DNA from: Chrysaora quinquecirrha
Taxonomy: Eukaryota; Cnidaria; Scyphozoa; Semaeostomeae; Pelagiidae
Direction: 5' to 3'
NCBI GenBank assembly: GCA_014526335.1
Contig: JACTAT010000297.1
Span: 346,128 to 410,127 of the forward strand
Length of the DNA stretch: 64,000 nt
This document shows positions 10,895 to 21,520 of this stretch, piece after piece (the stretch's first letter is position 1; each line of letters starts with the position of its first letter). The notes under the pieces were generated by a model. The model was not told the DNA's origin, did no database searches, and saw nothing but the letters and a program-made list of their open reading frames with translations. Position numbers and translations under genes: made by a program.

Positions 10895-11409
10895 CTAAAC
10901 ATTTAATAAGCATAGTTTTATCGTGCTATATGGAAATGCTGGAGTATTATTATATACAACTTCATTCGCAGCAGCCTCCTCAGAATTACTAGCTTCCCCT
11001 TCTGCATCATTCTTTGCTTGACGTATGATGAGATATTCTCTTTTCTCTATAGTATAATCTAAGGCCTCTTGCATATCCATACCATCTTCCTTCTGTGCTT
11101 TTTGCATGGTTGCTATGACTGCAGTGACAACAGCATCATTTTCAAAACTTCTGTTATATAAAAATTTACGTCTGAAAACTTGCAGTATGTTTTATCTTCA
11201 TCCACTTCTTTACACATTGAAGGCCTTACATTCCCTAAAGGAAGATCATCTTCGGTGTTGGTAGCTTCATCATAGTCACTTTCAACTTCTATCTCAATAT
11301 TTGAGTCAGAGTCTTCACTACTCTCCTCCTACATCTCTTGTTCATGTCGGTTGACATTGCTTTTAAGCTTTGAAGTGAAATCACAATGTTTACATTTATA
11401 ATGGTTCAT
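10895..11409 (-). pseudogene. Broken C2H2 zinc-finger protein fragment
   Basis: Read on the minus strand from the ATG at 11409, the frame opens MNHYKCKHCDFTSKLKSN and then VNRHEQEM, a C2H2-type half finger (C-x2-C followed by a His). An in-frame TAG follows. The same frame continues with an acidic stretch (EESSEDSDSNIEIEVESDYD) and EDDLPLGNVRPSMCKEVD. Coding potential then shifts frame into the piece ending at 10895 (MQKAQKEDGMDMQEALDYT and EKREYLIIRQAKNDAEG). A premature stop and a frameshift in an otherwise protein-like sequence indicate a decayed gene or transposon-borne gene. The family beyond a zinc finger is not recognised. Confidence 0.6.
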
Positions 11410-11559
11410 AATTAAAACTGCTTGCTAATATTTTTGACTACTTCTGGAGCACCTTAGTATCAGAGGATAAACTCGCTTGAATTTATAGACAGGTTCCTCC
11501 ATTCAATATTATGTGGGAAAGGGATTCCGCACTTGCACACAAAGGATGTTCCAATCAAA

Positions 11560-11705
11560 CCATACCTCATCCTTAACTAATCATCACTAATCCTAACTAT
11601 TAGTTACTAATCATTAGCTAATCCTTAGCTAATCCTTACTAATCATTACCTAATAATTGCCTAATCCTCAGCTTATCCTCACTAATCATTACCTAATGAT
11701 ATACT
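11560..11705. repeat. Degenerate (CTAATCATTAC)-type simple repeat
   Basis: A string of CTAATCCTTA, CTAATCATTA and CTAATGATA variants without a fixed period, immediately upstream of diverged satellite. Confidence 0.7.
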
Positions 11706-11867
11706 AATGATATCTCGTAAACTAGCTGTAATCTTTTAAAATCGAAGATTATTGATATAAACTGAATATCGTATCAGTTCTTTGGCCCTATGTCTATGTA
11801 ATTACTGTAAAACTGGGACTAAGGTTGTTAATATTTATCCATGATTTGCCCATTAACCAGCCCTAAT
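11706..11867. repeat. Diverged satellite units
   Basis: The stretch is recognisable from TGATATCTCGTAAACTAGCT, TGTAATCTTTTAAAATCGAA and GGGACTAAGG blocks. It leads directly into the second copy of the duplicated module, as at the first copy. Confidence 0.75.
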
Positions 11868-12112
11868 CTAAAAAAATTGAAGTTAATTCATAAATTCCCA
11901 ATGCTTTCAAACAGTATTCCTTGTTAAAACATTTTCCGTTGCCATTAGATAACTTCTAAAGAAACTTCTCGTCAACCAGGACATTCCACTAACATATTTT
12001 TGTTGTTAAGTTTTAGACATTTCACATCGGCTATCATGAAAAAATCTGGCAGCAGTAATGGTGATGATGGCATTGCCCCTGATGAGGGAAAAGTTTAGAA
12101 TCCCTGTAAGTT
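11868..12112 (+). repeat. Duplicated coding-like module, copy 2
   Basis: Paralogue of 8205-8483 without the adjacent MITE, and therefore its empty site. The coding-like end reads MKKSGSSNGDDGIAPDEGKV and then stops at TAG. The shared upstream portion (acceptor-like T tract and TTTTAG) is kept. Its short frame differs from copy 1 by only a few substitutions. Confidence 0.5.
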
Positions 12113-13257
12113 CAATCTTAATTTACAATGAAACAACCTTGCCATCTCTGACTTTATCATAGGCCAAGAACATAGCAAACTATGCTAATGTTTCCTTTGT
12201 TGATGTAGTTTTTTGGACTAACAATCATATAATGTCATTTTTGTACTCTAGTAGGAAGATTTTTAATATAAACTTATAATCGTAACAGTTGCGTTGGCCC
12301 GTTTTCTATGTAATAATTATTTAACAAGGACTAAAGCCCTTTAGCATTATAGCTACGTTATCCATGATATCCCCTAAACTAGCTGTAATCTTTTAAAATC
12401 GAAAATTATTGAAATAAACTTATAATCGTATCAGTTGCTTAGGCCGATTGTTGATGTAATTACTATTAAAGAGGGATCTAGCATCATATGTTATCCATGA
12501 TAACTAGATCTAATATTTTAAAATCAAAGATTATTGATATAAAGATATAATCGCTTCAGTTGCTTAGGCCCGCTGTCTATGCAATAACTATTAAAGACGG
12601 GATTTAGGCCCTTTAGAATCATACATTATCCATTATATCCCGAGAACTAGATATAATATTTTAAAATCGAAGATTATTGAAATAAACTTGTAATCGTATC
12701 AGTTGCTTAGGCCCGTTGTCTATGTAATTACTATTAAAGAGGGATCTATCATCATATGTTATCTATGATATCCCGTCAACTAGATCTAATCGATTAGAAT
12801 CAAAGATTATCGATACAAGCTAATATAGTATAATATAATAATAATATAATCGTTTCAGTTGCTTAGGCCCGTTTTTTATGTAATAACTATAAAACTGGGA
12901 CTAATGTCATAAAATCGAAGATTACCGATTTACACTTATAACCTTATCAGTTGCTTTTTCCAGTTTCTATGTTATAACTATAATACAGGGAGTTAGGCCT
13001 TTTAGTATCTTAGGTTATCCATGATTAGCCCATGTACCAGCTCTTATCTCTTACAATCGATGATTCTTCATATTAGCTTATATCGTTATCGTTATCGATG
13101 TTATTTATGCTATTAAACAAGGACTTAGGCTCTATAGCGTCATAACGAATCCATGATAGCCTGTGAACCCAGCTGTAATCTCTTAAAATCAAACATTATT
13201 GATATAAACTCTGGCCCGGTTTCCATACTATACCTATGAAGCAGGGACTTAAGTCCC
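12113..13257. repeat. Diverged satellite units with a short unrelated segment
   Basis: 12113-12260 carries no clear repeat. From ~12260 onward about eight degenerate satellite units can be followed through TTTCTATGTAATAA..., TTATCCATGATATCCC and ...TAGATCTAATCTTTTAAAATC landmarks. The last unit is cut by the Kolobok insertion at the TTAA at 13258-13261. No gene is visible. Confidence 0.8.
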
Positions 13258-13573
13258 TTAAAGTGGACCTACACCTTTACCAGTTTTTTTCTTAATGCAT
13301 AGTTATTAACTTAGAAATGTCTAAATCGAAAAAATGGATGAAATCAGACAAAGGGTTTTTGCATTACGACCCATTAAAGTTGGGAGTTTTCGCAATTTTT
13401 TTGTAATGCAGCGACCAATGTTCCGCTACTTGGTATACTGGGTCCCAGCGAGCGGTGACATACACCCAGGAACACAGGAACTAATCTTGTCTTGAGGATG
13501 TGGCCTGCCAACGCAAGAACAACAAGAATAAAGAAGGCAAGACGAAGAGTGGTGTAATTTTTTGTCGAGAAAC

Positions 13574-16500
13574 ATGCCGAATAGATGCGTTGTTGCAAGA
13601 TGCGGTCGAACTCCGAATCCTCGGAAAGGAATTATGCTTCACAGGATTCCTTTTTTTTGGAAATCCGCATAAAGAAGCAGTCAAAAGAAGGAAACGTTGG
13701 GTTGACTTTGTCAAGTTGAAGCGAGTGTGGACAGATACCAAAGGGGCAACAATCTGTTCAAGGCATTTTACCCCAGAAAGTTTTAAAAGGAGATTTTATA
13801 ATATCGAAGGACAAGAAGAACCATGTGCTCCAAGACTGATTGATGATGAGATTGGGTGCGCTGCTTTTCCCACAATAATGTTTCCGCCAGAGAGCGACGA
13901 GGAAGAGGATCCCAGTAGGCCATTGCAAGGACCATCAGCAACAGGCAGATCACGGAGAAAGGTACCGTGATCTTCTTAGAATTTTTTTTACAATCTCTAC
14001 CAAATTAGGCATTATTTTTAAATTCTTAAAAAATCATTTATTCCTTCCTAGACTGTTAGAGAGGCTCTTTTGGAAAAGGATAGTGAAGTTACTGTTGATC
14101 AGCAGGAAATGCCTACACCTCAGCACTCATGCACAGATGCCTACAATCATGGAGAAGACTTGTTTGCAGGGCAAGAAGAGCCAAATGCAAGTGATACTGA
14201 ATAAATTTGTATGATACTGAATTTTTTTTACTGTTGGGGGGGATACAGTATTCTGAGTAAGTCGTCTAAGTGTGTCGTCTTTTTGCTATAGACAAAGGAA
14301 TGTGAAGTTCAATGCCATATGGAATGCAATGAATGTAAATGCAAAGATGGGTTGCTAAGAAAAATGAAAAATTCTTTAATTGACTGGAAGGCAAAATATC
14401 AATCTGCAAAGAAAGAAAGAGATATTCTAAAGAAGGAACTCGGTAGAGTATAAATGTTGTTCATGACACGAGTTAATGATGATTGCTGAACATTAATATA
14501 CTTATACATATCTGCTTGTTTTGCTAGGAAATATGAAAAGGAAATTCTCTTCCCCCATAAAAGAATATGAATCATCAGCAGCGGAAACTGATTTTGAACC
14601 ATTAGAAGAATCTTGGTCATCAGAAGGTGAAGAAATAATAGATGTCTCAATGGAGTCATACTCAGCAGATGATGAAGCCCTTAATGAAAGTTACCAGCCA
14701 TCAGTTATAGAATATAATACAGATGATGAGGGATCAGATGTTGAAGTACTGGAATCGGAAGATAGGTATAGTTGAATACTAATGCTCCTCAAAATAAATG
14801 AAAATCTACAAAAATTTTAGATAAGTTGTTTAATTCTCTTTCAGGCAGATGTCAGTTCAAGGTAATCTACGAGAAGAGCCCAAGTACATAGTTTTCCTGT
14901 CCAAATTATTGTTATTGTTCAATATATGCTATCTCTGTACTGCTGCAAATCCTTTGGTAGAGGCAACTGAGTCTGGAACTATGACTATTGTTAAAACCTT
15001 TTGTGCATCTTGTGGACAGGAGTTTTCTTGGAGCAGTCAACCAAAAATGCCAGGATCAAAAGTAGCTGCTGGGAACTTCCTTCTTGGTTTCGGAACCTTA
15101 GTGTCTGGTGGATCTATCAGCAAGATAAAACAAATATTTAAATCAATTGGCCTTGGATGTCTATCATTCACAACTTACTTCAAGTATCAAAAGGTAATTT
15201 CATGTTTATTTTTTCATGTTTACATGTTTATGATGTTTATTTAAAAAGTCTTTTGCTTATTATTTTTTCTGTTTCTCAGGACTGCCTCTTCCCTGCAATC
15301 TTTCTATACTGGAAAGATTATCAGCAAAAGCTCCTTGAATCATTTGACTCAAATGAAGCAATAACTCTGGCTGGCGATGCTCGTCACGACAGCATGGGAC
15401 ATAGTGCCAAGTATGGTGTCTACACCATGTTCTCTTGCTCGAAAATGCAATTATTCATTGTGAAGTAGTTCAGGTATAGTCATAAATATACTTGAAACAA
15501 TCTAAAGATTCACAATTCATTCTCTTGCATATATGTTTATAGGAACAATACATCATATGTTTTTCTTGTAGAGAAACCAAGCAGGTAGCAGCAGTGCAAT
15601 GGAATTTTATGGTTTTAAAACATGCATGAAAAGTCTCTTGGATAATGGTTTAAACATTGGTTGGCTTGTAACAGATAGGCACACCTCTATTGCAAAATTC
15701 ATGAGAGAGGAGTATAGTAACATAAAGCATTTCTTTGATTTATGGCATATCAAGAAAAGTAAGTGAACATTACAAAATTCAGTATTTTTCCTTTTTGTTC
15801 CAAGTAGTTCATTATTTTTGAGATAAAGTAAATGGCTATTGGCATACATTCTCAATAAAAACAAGAAATCTGAACTAAAAGTAGTACTGAATATCAAAAA
15901 TTTACTGTTTAGAGATACGCAAGGTGTTGACAAAGGCAGCCAAAGAAAAGGGAATGGAAGAATTGAATAAATGGATACGTCCTATTGAAAACCATTTGAT
16001 CTGGTCAGCTACTAGCACTCATAGTGGTGATGGTCGGGTCATATTGGCTAAATTCAAGTCAATTTTGTTCCATATCATTGACAAACATGATGGATTTTCA
16101 GACCCTGTTTTCAATTCTTGTGTCCATGGAGAAATTGCACCAAGAGATTGGTTACATGAAGGTATACATTAAAAGATGTTTTAATCATTTATGTGTGCTA
16201 AAGAAATCTGCTTTCGTTTTTCCACTAAATGTTATCTTTCAGACTCTCCAGTGTACCAACGTCTAAAAAAGGAGTTGTCAAATACAAGACTGATGAATGG
16301 CATAAACCAAGTCTCTCCTGTTGCACAAACAAGTTGCTTAGAGGGTTATCATTCAGTTGTCAACCAGTTTGCTCCCAAGATGGTTGCATATTTGTACAAA
16401 GGAATTTATTGCAGAACAGTACTAGCAGCCATGCATTTCAATAATAATTTACGAAGGGATGTGAAATGCAAAGATGATGGCTCTAAAAGAATTAAAATTT

Positions 16501-17078
16501 TCTATCCTAAATTTAAGAATGGAGAGGCAACAATTAAAGATGTGCGTGTAAATCAAAACTTTGGTAAGCTTGTTAATGACAATTTGCATTTAATGTGAAT
16601 ATTGTTGGATAAATTATCAAATTGATGCTGAGATTGTATTCTTTATGTTGTGCATAGGATATGTGGAAGAAATATATCAAGTTGTTGTTGGTATGACAAA
16701 GGGTGATCTCCAAAAGGCACAAAAATCACTGGACAGCTTGGTTCCTTCACCAATGAATACCATGTTAGAAAAACAAAATAAAGACGAGGCTATTAAAAAA
16801 AGATCCGAGAGATCTCAAATGAGCAATGCAGATGTTCCTCCAACTACAGGTATATTTAAATAAATTAATACATATGTATTTCTTGTTTTATGTTTCGTTT
16901 GGTGATGAATAAATCACACTTTGCATTTAATTAATACTTTGAGCTTCTCCCTTTAGATCCCGACTCTGTTGCAGCAACCCAACAACAAAGACAGAAGAAA
17001 ACCCCTCTGTGCAAATCTTGTAAGCGTCCAATGCGTGGCCACAAGCAATATGCTGACTGTCCAAAAAATAGAAAGTAG
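13574..17078 (+). pseudogene. Kolobok transposase (THAP domain plus DDE core), 11 exons, frameshifted
   Basis: Exons inferred from GT-AG signals and frame: 13574-13961, 14052-~14203, ~14292-14441, ~14529-14765, 14845-15193, 15280-15473, 15572-15758, 15913-16161, 16243-16563, 16658-16849, 16957-17078. The N-terminus is a THAP zinc finger (MPNRCVVARC, later ICSRHF, and a terminal AAFPTI in the AVPTIF position). Then come an acidic/coiled region and the catalytic core: GDARHDSMGHSAKYG (Asp codon at 15376), VTDRHTSIAKF (Asp at 15674) and SCLEGYHS (Glu at 16341). The C-terminus carries a zinc-knuckle-like CKSCKRPMRGHKQYADC. Lesions: one extra T in the run at 13651-13658 shifts the THAP frame, exon 2 appears to have lost its donor, and a one-base loss near 15447 creates a TAG at 15466. 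Either the copy is dead or these are homopolymer errors. Confidence 0.88.
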
Positions 17079-17534
17079 CTAAGTAGAATTTTGAAGTTTG
17101 TTTTTGTGTTTTGAATCCATTCCCAAACTACATGTTGGCTGCAACAGCATTCTTGAATCTACAATCCTCATCATTTTGTGTGAAATTGACACTGGTATAT
17201 TTGGCATTTTAAAAGTAGAATTTGTCAAAGTCATGATCTTTTACTCCACATGAAAGAGTCAGGGCATTGTTCATTAGTAAAAGACAAAGCATCGTCTGAG
17301 ATAAAAATAGATTGGGCATATGCCACATTTATCAGTGTCTATTCCCTTTAAATAAAAAAATATTAGAAGGGCCGATGAGGTATAGAATTCTACATAATTC
17401 TGATGAAAATTATGTAACTTTGGAAAAGGTTTATCAAAGATTATCAACTAGCTATTGTTCCATTTGTTACAACTATTGTTACATTCTGTTACTGTGAGCA
17501 GGTTAGGTGTTTAATTATCATATACAGATTTCTA

Positions 17535-17917
17535 CATACACGTTTTTTTTATAAGAAAGTTTTTTTGGGGCCAGTATTGAAACTTTCTTAGATATTTCAC
17601 GTTTTCAGTACCAAAACTTTCTTGTGACTTTCTTAGCAAAAATTTTGGAATGCAGTATTTCTAAGAATGCACAGTTTAAGGCACTGTATACATTGCACAA
17701 ATACCACGTTTTTCATAGAAGATAATATCAGACTCGTTTAATAGCAAGATGAGCGACTGAACAGAAGAGCGAAACTAACATACAGAACATTAAGAGTGAA
17801 AGTATGAAACAGAACTTTCTTGAGTTTCAAGAATCCTGTATTAAACTTTCTTAAGTTTTTAAGATGTTGAGCACTACTTTCTTATAAACCACTTTCTTAT
17901 AAAAAAAAATGTGTATC
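17535..17917. mobile_element. Possible nested MITE between the two Kolobok genes
   Basis: An inverted pair at 17536-17560 (ATACACG, T run, ATAAGAAAGT) and 17891-17916 (ACTTTCTTAT, A run, TGTGTAT) bounds ~380 bp with several internal ACTTTCTTAG/AAACTTTCTT motifs. It lies between the stop of the + transposase and the stop of the - gene and abuts the latter's stop codon. It could instead be a transcription-end structure of the convergent genes. No clear target duplication was found. Confidence 0.45.
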
Positions 17918-19093
17918 TTATTCCAGTATTTCAACCTCATCAACAAATCCTGTAGCAGTGTCATTCACTTGGAAAGTTCCTCTTATCAAATGGTATGCAC
18001 ATGCAGGAAGCGGGATTCTTCGATTTCCAATTCTACCATGTATTAATCTTGTAAATTCTCTGTATGAAACACTTCTCAGGAATCTGTGGATGGGAAAGTT
18101 TAAATTATACTTATCTTTTAGATGTAAAACGTTATAAGTAAGTTTGCATTTAGATTTTGTCATGTGTTATTCCACCATCTACTTTGTGGAATTTGTTTGA
18201 CTTTAATTTTTAATATAAAATAACATATTATCAAGTGGTATTTTGTTGATGAAAATGGTCAAATAGGCCTTTTATCACAAAAAGGTATTTCTTTAATTAT
18301 GCGTACCTTTCTTCCTCACCAATTTGACAATATTTTTTTCTGTCCCTTGTTTTATATTTGTCAGCAGCAAGACGTAAGCTCCACTTCTTTAAGCAAACTG
18401 GCTCAAACCCTGGATGATTTGTCACACACACGAAATCCTCATCACCAATATCTCTTACCACTTCTTCACTCTGAAATGATTCTTTGCACCCATCTATCTC
18501 ATGACAGCAGAGACACTCTTTTTCATTGCTCAAAAATGAAAGGGAACAATTGCCACACTTGCACCTTTAAAAACAGATGGGAACCAGTTGAAATCAAGTT
18601 TTATGATATGCTGAAATAAGGGATATTTTGATAGTAAAAATCAGAACAGTTTTTGAAATAGATTCCTGAGACTACTACGTGACTATGGGTCAGGGATCGA
18701 ATCTTGCAGAACAAAGGCATAAAAAAAATTGACAGTGAATTTATGTTTACACAATGGCCTAAAGCATGTTAGATAGTTACGCTTTTTAAAATAAAACGTT
18801 CATGTTAAGAGGTAAGGGACCTACCATTCTTCCAGTTTTATTTGGCCTTCAAGACGCTTCTTTAATTCTTTTAATCGTTCGGCCTTCCTTGACTTTTCTT
18901 CTTGATACTTGGCTGCATTTTCTTCGGTCGCCACAGGCTCATCCATATAGACTAGGCCAAGTCTTTCAAACTCGATGTCATCTGTTTCGCCTGATGCATT
19001 AGTGCAATCGCGTTCTTCTTCGTATTCAAACGAGAAATCCATTGATCTTTCAGAACTGGAGCTACTTTCTGACTCAAAATCATATTCAGACAT
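17918..19093 (-). CDS. Kolobok accessory gene with P2X7 C-terminal-like cysteine domain, 3 exons
   Basis: Exon 1 (19093-18835) encodes an acidic start (MSEYDFESESSSSSERSMDF) and a charged helix (EEKSRKAERLKELKKRLEG), ending at a GTAGGT donor in phase 2. Exon 2 (18564-18307) encodes WCKCGNCSLSF, KECLCCHEI, VTNHPGFEPVCLKKW and AADKYK. Exon 3 (18083-17918) encodes RSVSYREFTRLIHGRIG and RRIPLPACAYHLIR. The series CxCGxC, ECxCCxE, HPGFxxVCL, YRxFxRxxxGxxG and LPxCAxxxIR matches the cysteine-rich intracellular tail domain of P2X7 receptors, which also occurs outside the receptor in animal genomes. All three exons join in frame with no stop, unlike the partner transposase. Its role in the element is unknown. 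Confidence 0.82.
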
Positions 19094-19119
19094 CTTAGTT
19101 AAACACGTACTCTAAGAGC

Positions 19120-19272
19120 CTAACACTTCGTAGAATTTTGGTCTAAGGAAGAAGCTATGCCGACTTGACCCTTCGTCATTCTCTGTTCCTGGGTAAACGT
19201 CATCAAACTGCTAGTTCCCAATTCCCTAAATGCGCGGCAAGCAGAAGCAGATGGTTGTTTTCTATCCGACAT
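19120..19272 (-). CDS. Possible short ORF upstream of the P2X7-C-like gene
   Basis: A 50-codon frame begins MSDRKQPSASACRAFRELGT at the ATG complementary to 19270-19272, with ACA just before the ATG, and stops at 19120. It lies inside the Kolobok right end, upstream of the main ATG at 19093. It could be an upstream ORF or an alternative first exon. There is no homology. Confidence 0.25.
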   Translation of the reverse strand: MSDRKQPSASACRAFRELGTSSLMTFTQEQRMTKGQVGIASSLDQNSTKC

Positions 19273-19380
19273 TGTGGGGTTTTGGGGGCAAGAAACGTAA
19301 AAACAATTGTTATTTTCGAATTCTACGGTTAAAAATTACCCGTAAACATCCAATTTGCTAAAGGTGTAGGTCCACTTTAA

Positions 19381-20018
19381 AATCTGAAGTTATGCATGGT
19401 AGCCCGTCAACTAGCCGTTATCTCTTGTAATCGAAGATTATTCATTTAAACAAAGATTGCTCGTATTAACTTATAGTCGTAAGGGTTGTGTTGGCCCGTT
19501 TTCTATGTAATAACTATAAAACAGGGAATTAGGCCCTTTAGCATCATGCGTTATCTATGATAACCTGTAAACTTGTCTCATCTTTTAAATTCCAATATTA
19601 TCGATATAAACGTATTGTCGTATCAGTTGCTTAGGCCCGTTTTCTATGTAATAACTATAAAACTGGGGCTTAACTTCTTGAAATTGAAAGTTTTTTATAT
19701 ACATTTATGATGGTATCAGTTTGTTTGGCCTAGTTTCTTTGTTATAACTAGAAAACAGGGACTCAAGCCCTTTAGCTTCTCGTGTTATCCATGATTGCCC
19801 GGGAACTAGCCCGATCTCTTAAAATCGTAGATTATTGACATGAAGCTTGGACTTTCATCTATTTCATAACTATGAAACAGAGAGTTATGCCCTTAAACTT
19901 ATTAAGTTATCCATGATAGCCCGTGAACTATCTCTTATCACTTAAAATCTAAGGTTATTGGTGTTAACTTGCTATAGTGTCAGTTTGAGTTGGCCTGTTT
20001 TCTTTGTAAAAACTAAAA
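19381..20018. repeat. Diverged satellite units, right flank of the Kolobok
   Basis: The satellite resumes directly after the right TTAA: TTATGCATGGTAGCCCGTCA, ACTAGCCGTTATCTCTTGTA, TTTCTATGTAATAACTATAA and later GCCCGTGAACTATCTCTTAT. It shows that the array originally spanned about 3.1-20.0 kb. Confidence 0.85.
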
Positions 20019-20021
20019 AAA

Positions 20022-20192
20022 TTCTGCATTTCAGATAGAGCCATTGAGCTTCAATGACCTCATCATACAAGAACTGTAGAGCTGAATATGCTGGGAAGGT
20101 TGGAAATGCAGCAGCTGATTCCAAGGCACTCTTGCTCTTCTTTTCTTGCAATGACTTGTATATGTGAGGCCTTTGAAATAACTGTAATTCAT
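20022..20192 (-). pseudogene. Unrecognised coding fragment (exon-like)
   Basis: Read on the minus strand, ~57 codons stay open and are protein-like: LFQRPHIYKSLQEKKSKSAL, ESAAAFPTFPAYSALQFLYD, EVIEAQWLYLK. A TACAG acceptor-like site precedes TTATTTCAAAG. There is no start codon, and no continuation was found on either side. It may be a single exon of a transposon or host gene stranded at the satellite edge. I do not recognise the family. Confidence 0.4.
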
Positions 20193-20826
20193 TTAAAATA
20201 GTCTTTTAATTTATAGCTATTAAGAGCACTTTTCATTTTTCTGTACATTATCGTTTGTCACCAAACTCTAATTTATCTAACTAATTCTTAGTTGACTAAT
20301 CTATCCGAATGTATTATGGATTATTAGTATAGTTACAGATTTATTTGAGTATAAGGGATTTGATTGAGGCAGATAAAAGTCCGCCGTAAACGAAAGGGCC
20401 TTGCTAAGCAAACTTGCAAAATACACTTTGCTAGGAAAAGTGCTGTGGTGTTCATCAAATTTTAGTATAGTACTTTTAGTGTTTTTTACTGGCATATACT
20501 ACATTTTTCAATGAAGATTCTAAATTGACTTTTTATGTAATTTTGGTTAATAATGTAAAAAATTAAAAAACAACTGTTATCCTTCTGCTAATATTTACAG
20601 TTTTCCTCCTTTTTTACATTAACGAGCATATGTCAGTAATATGATTTGTGTAGCCAAGATCCCTTGTGTAGGATTTTAAAGGCCCTTGATACACCTAAAC
20701 AAGACGTAGAGCAAGAAACCACAGCACAGCGCTAAAATGGATATTAAAACCATTATGAAGTTTTGAGTGAAGCAATAGAACGCATGTCATTTGTCCATCT
20801 TGAGATCAATAGATGTTTCCGTAACA
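20193..20826. other. AT-rich spacer, nothing recognised
   Basis: No ORF with splice or homology support, and no tandem structure. The short minus-strand opening at 20301-20495 has no recognisable motif. Confidence 0.5.
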
Positions 20827-21010
20827 GATGGCGACCGTTTCTGTAAGTTCTTTGTTTTTATTAAGGATTTTCGATGGGAATTCTGGGAATAATTTCCTTA
20901 GTTACGAATTCAACGTCTGGAGCCATGTGAAGTGTGTAACTAAGGAAATTATTCCCAGAATTCCCTTCCAAAAGCCTTAATTAAAAACAAAGGACAGAGA
21001 AGCCGCCATC
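20827..21010. mobile_element. Foldback/MITE-like element, ~184 bp
   Basis: The left arm, from GATGGCG at 20827 through GGGAATTCTGGGAATAATTT to CCTTAGTTAC at 20924, pairs with the right arm from GTAACTAAGG (~20936) to CGCCATC at 21010. The inner ~35 bp are near-perfect and the outer parts are gapped. The loop is only ~10-25 bp. No clear target duplication is visible. Confidence 0.75.
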
Positions 21011-21029
21011 TAAAAACTTGCACACAGTC

Positions 21030-21520
21030 AGTTAACCGTTTTGAGGTTGCTGTTTTTGTGAGGTGTCTAAGTACAACAATGAAGCTTAGAATTTGCGATG
21101 CGAAACACAATCGTCGAACACCATTTTGTTATTGCTGTTTGTTGTGATAAGGCATCTCAGTGCAACAATAACAACTTACTACATCAGACTCTGTCATCGG
21201 TCATCATTTTCTGGTTGCTGTTGTTAGGAGGCATTTAGAGCAAGAATTAAGCTTAAAACACTCTGAGCAAACAGCTTTATGGTTGTTGTTATTTTTACTG
21301 TTTGCGATGAGTGAGACTCTTGTAATAAGTCCATCCGACATTAAGCTGAGGTTAGGAGGCATCCTATTGCAACAAGCTTTAAACTTGCTATACGAGAAAC
21401 AGTTGTAACTGAACATTTTGTTCTCCCTGTTCTGAGTTGCCATCACATGAAGCTTAAAACGTGCCATACGAGACACTGCTATGTTTTTGCTGTTGTGTAA
21501 GGTAAGGACTGTACAAGGCA
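21030..21520. repeat. Old, diverged tandem repeat (TTGCTGTT...GAGGCATC...AAGCTTAAAAC)
   Basis: A loosely repeated series can be seen several times: TTGCTGTT(T/G)TTG, AGG(T/C)(A/G)TCT, GCAACAA, AAGCTTAAAAC and CGAGAAAC(A/T). Irregular spacing of ~85-140 bp suggests a decayed minisatellite or duplicated element. No gene is supported. Confidence 0.4.

Larger units (their letters stand above)
13262..19376. mobile_element. Kolobok-superfamily DNA transposon, ~6.1 kb
   Basis: The terminal inverted repeat AGTGGACCTACACCTTTA is present at 13262 and, inverted, at the 19376 end. A TTAA lies on each side (13258-13261 and 19377-19380), the target duplication typical of Kolobok. Both flanks are diverged satellite, so the insertion site is clear. 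Inside are a + strand THAP-domain DDE transposase (13574-17078) and a convergent - strand gene (17918-19093) with a P2X7 C-terminal-like cysteine domain. The layout is that of an autonomous element, but the transposase has lesions. Confidence 0.92.

Noticed and set aside
13374..13741. Minus-strand ORFs over the THAP exon
   Set aside because: Shadows of the plus-strand exon, whose zinc-binding residues and terminal box are clear.
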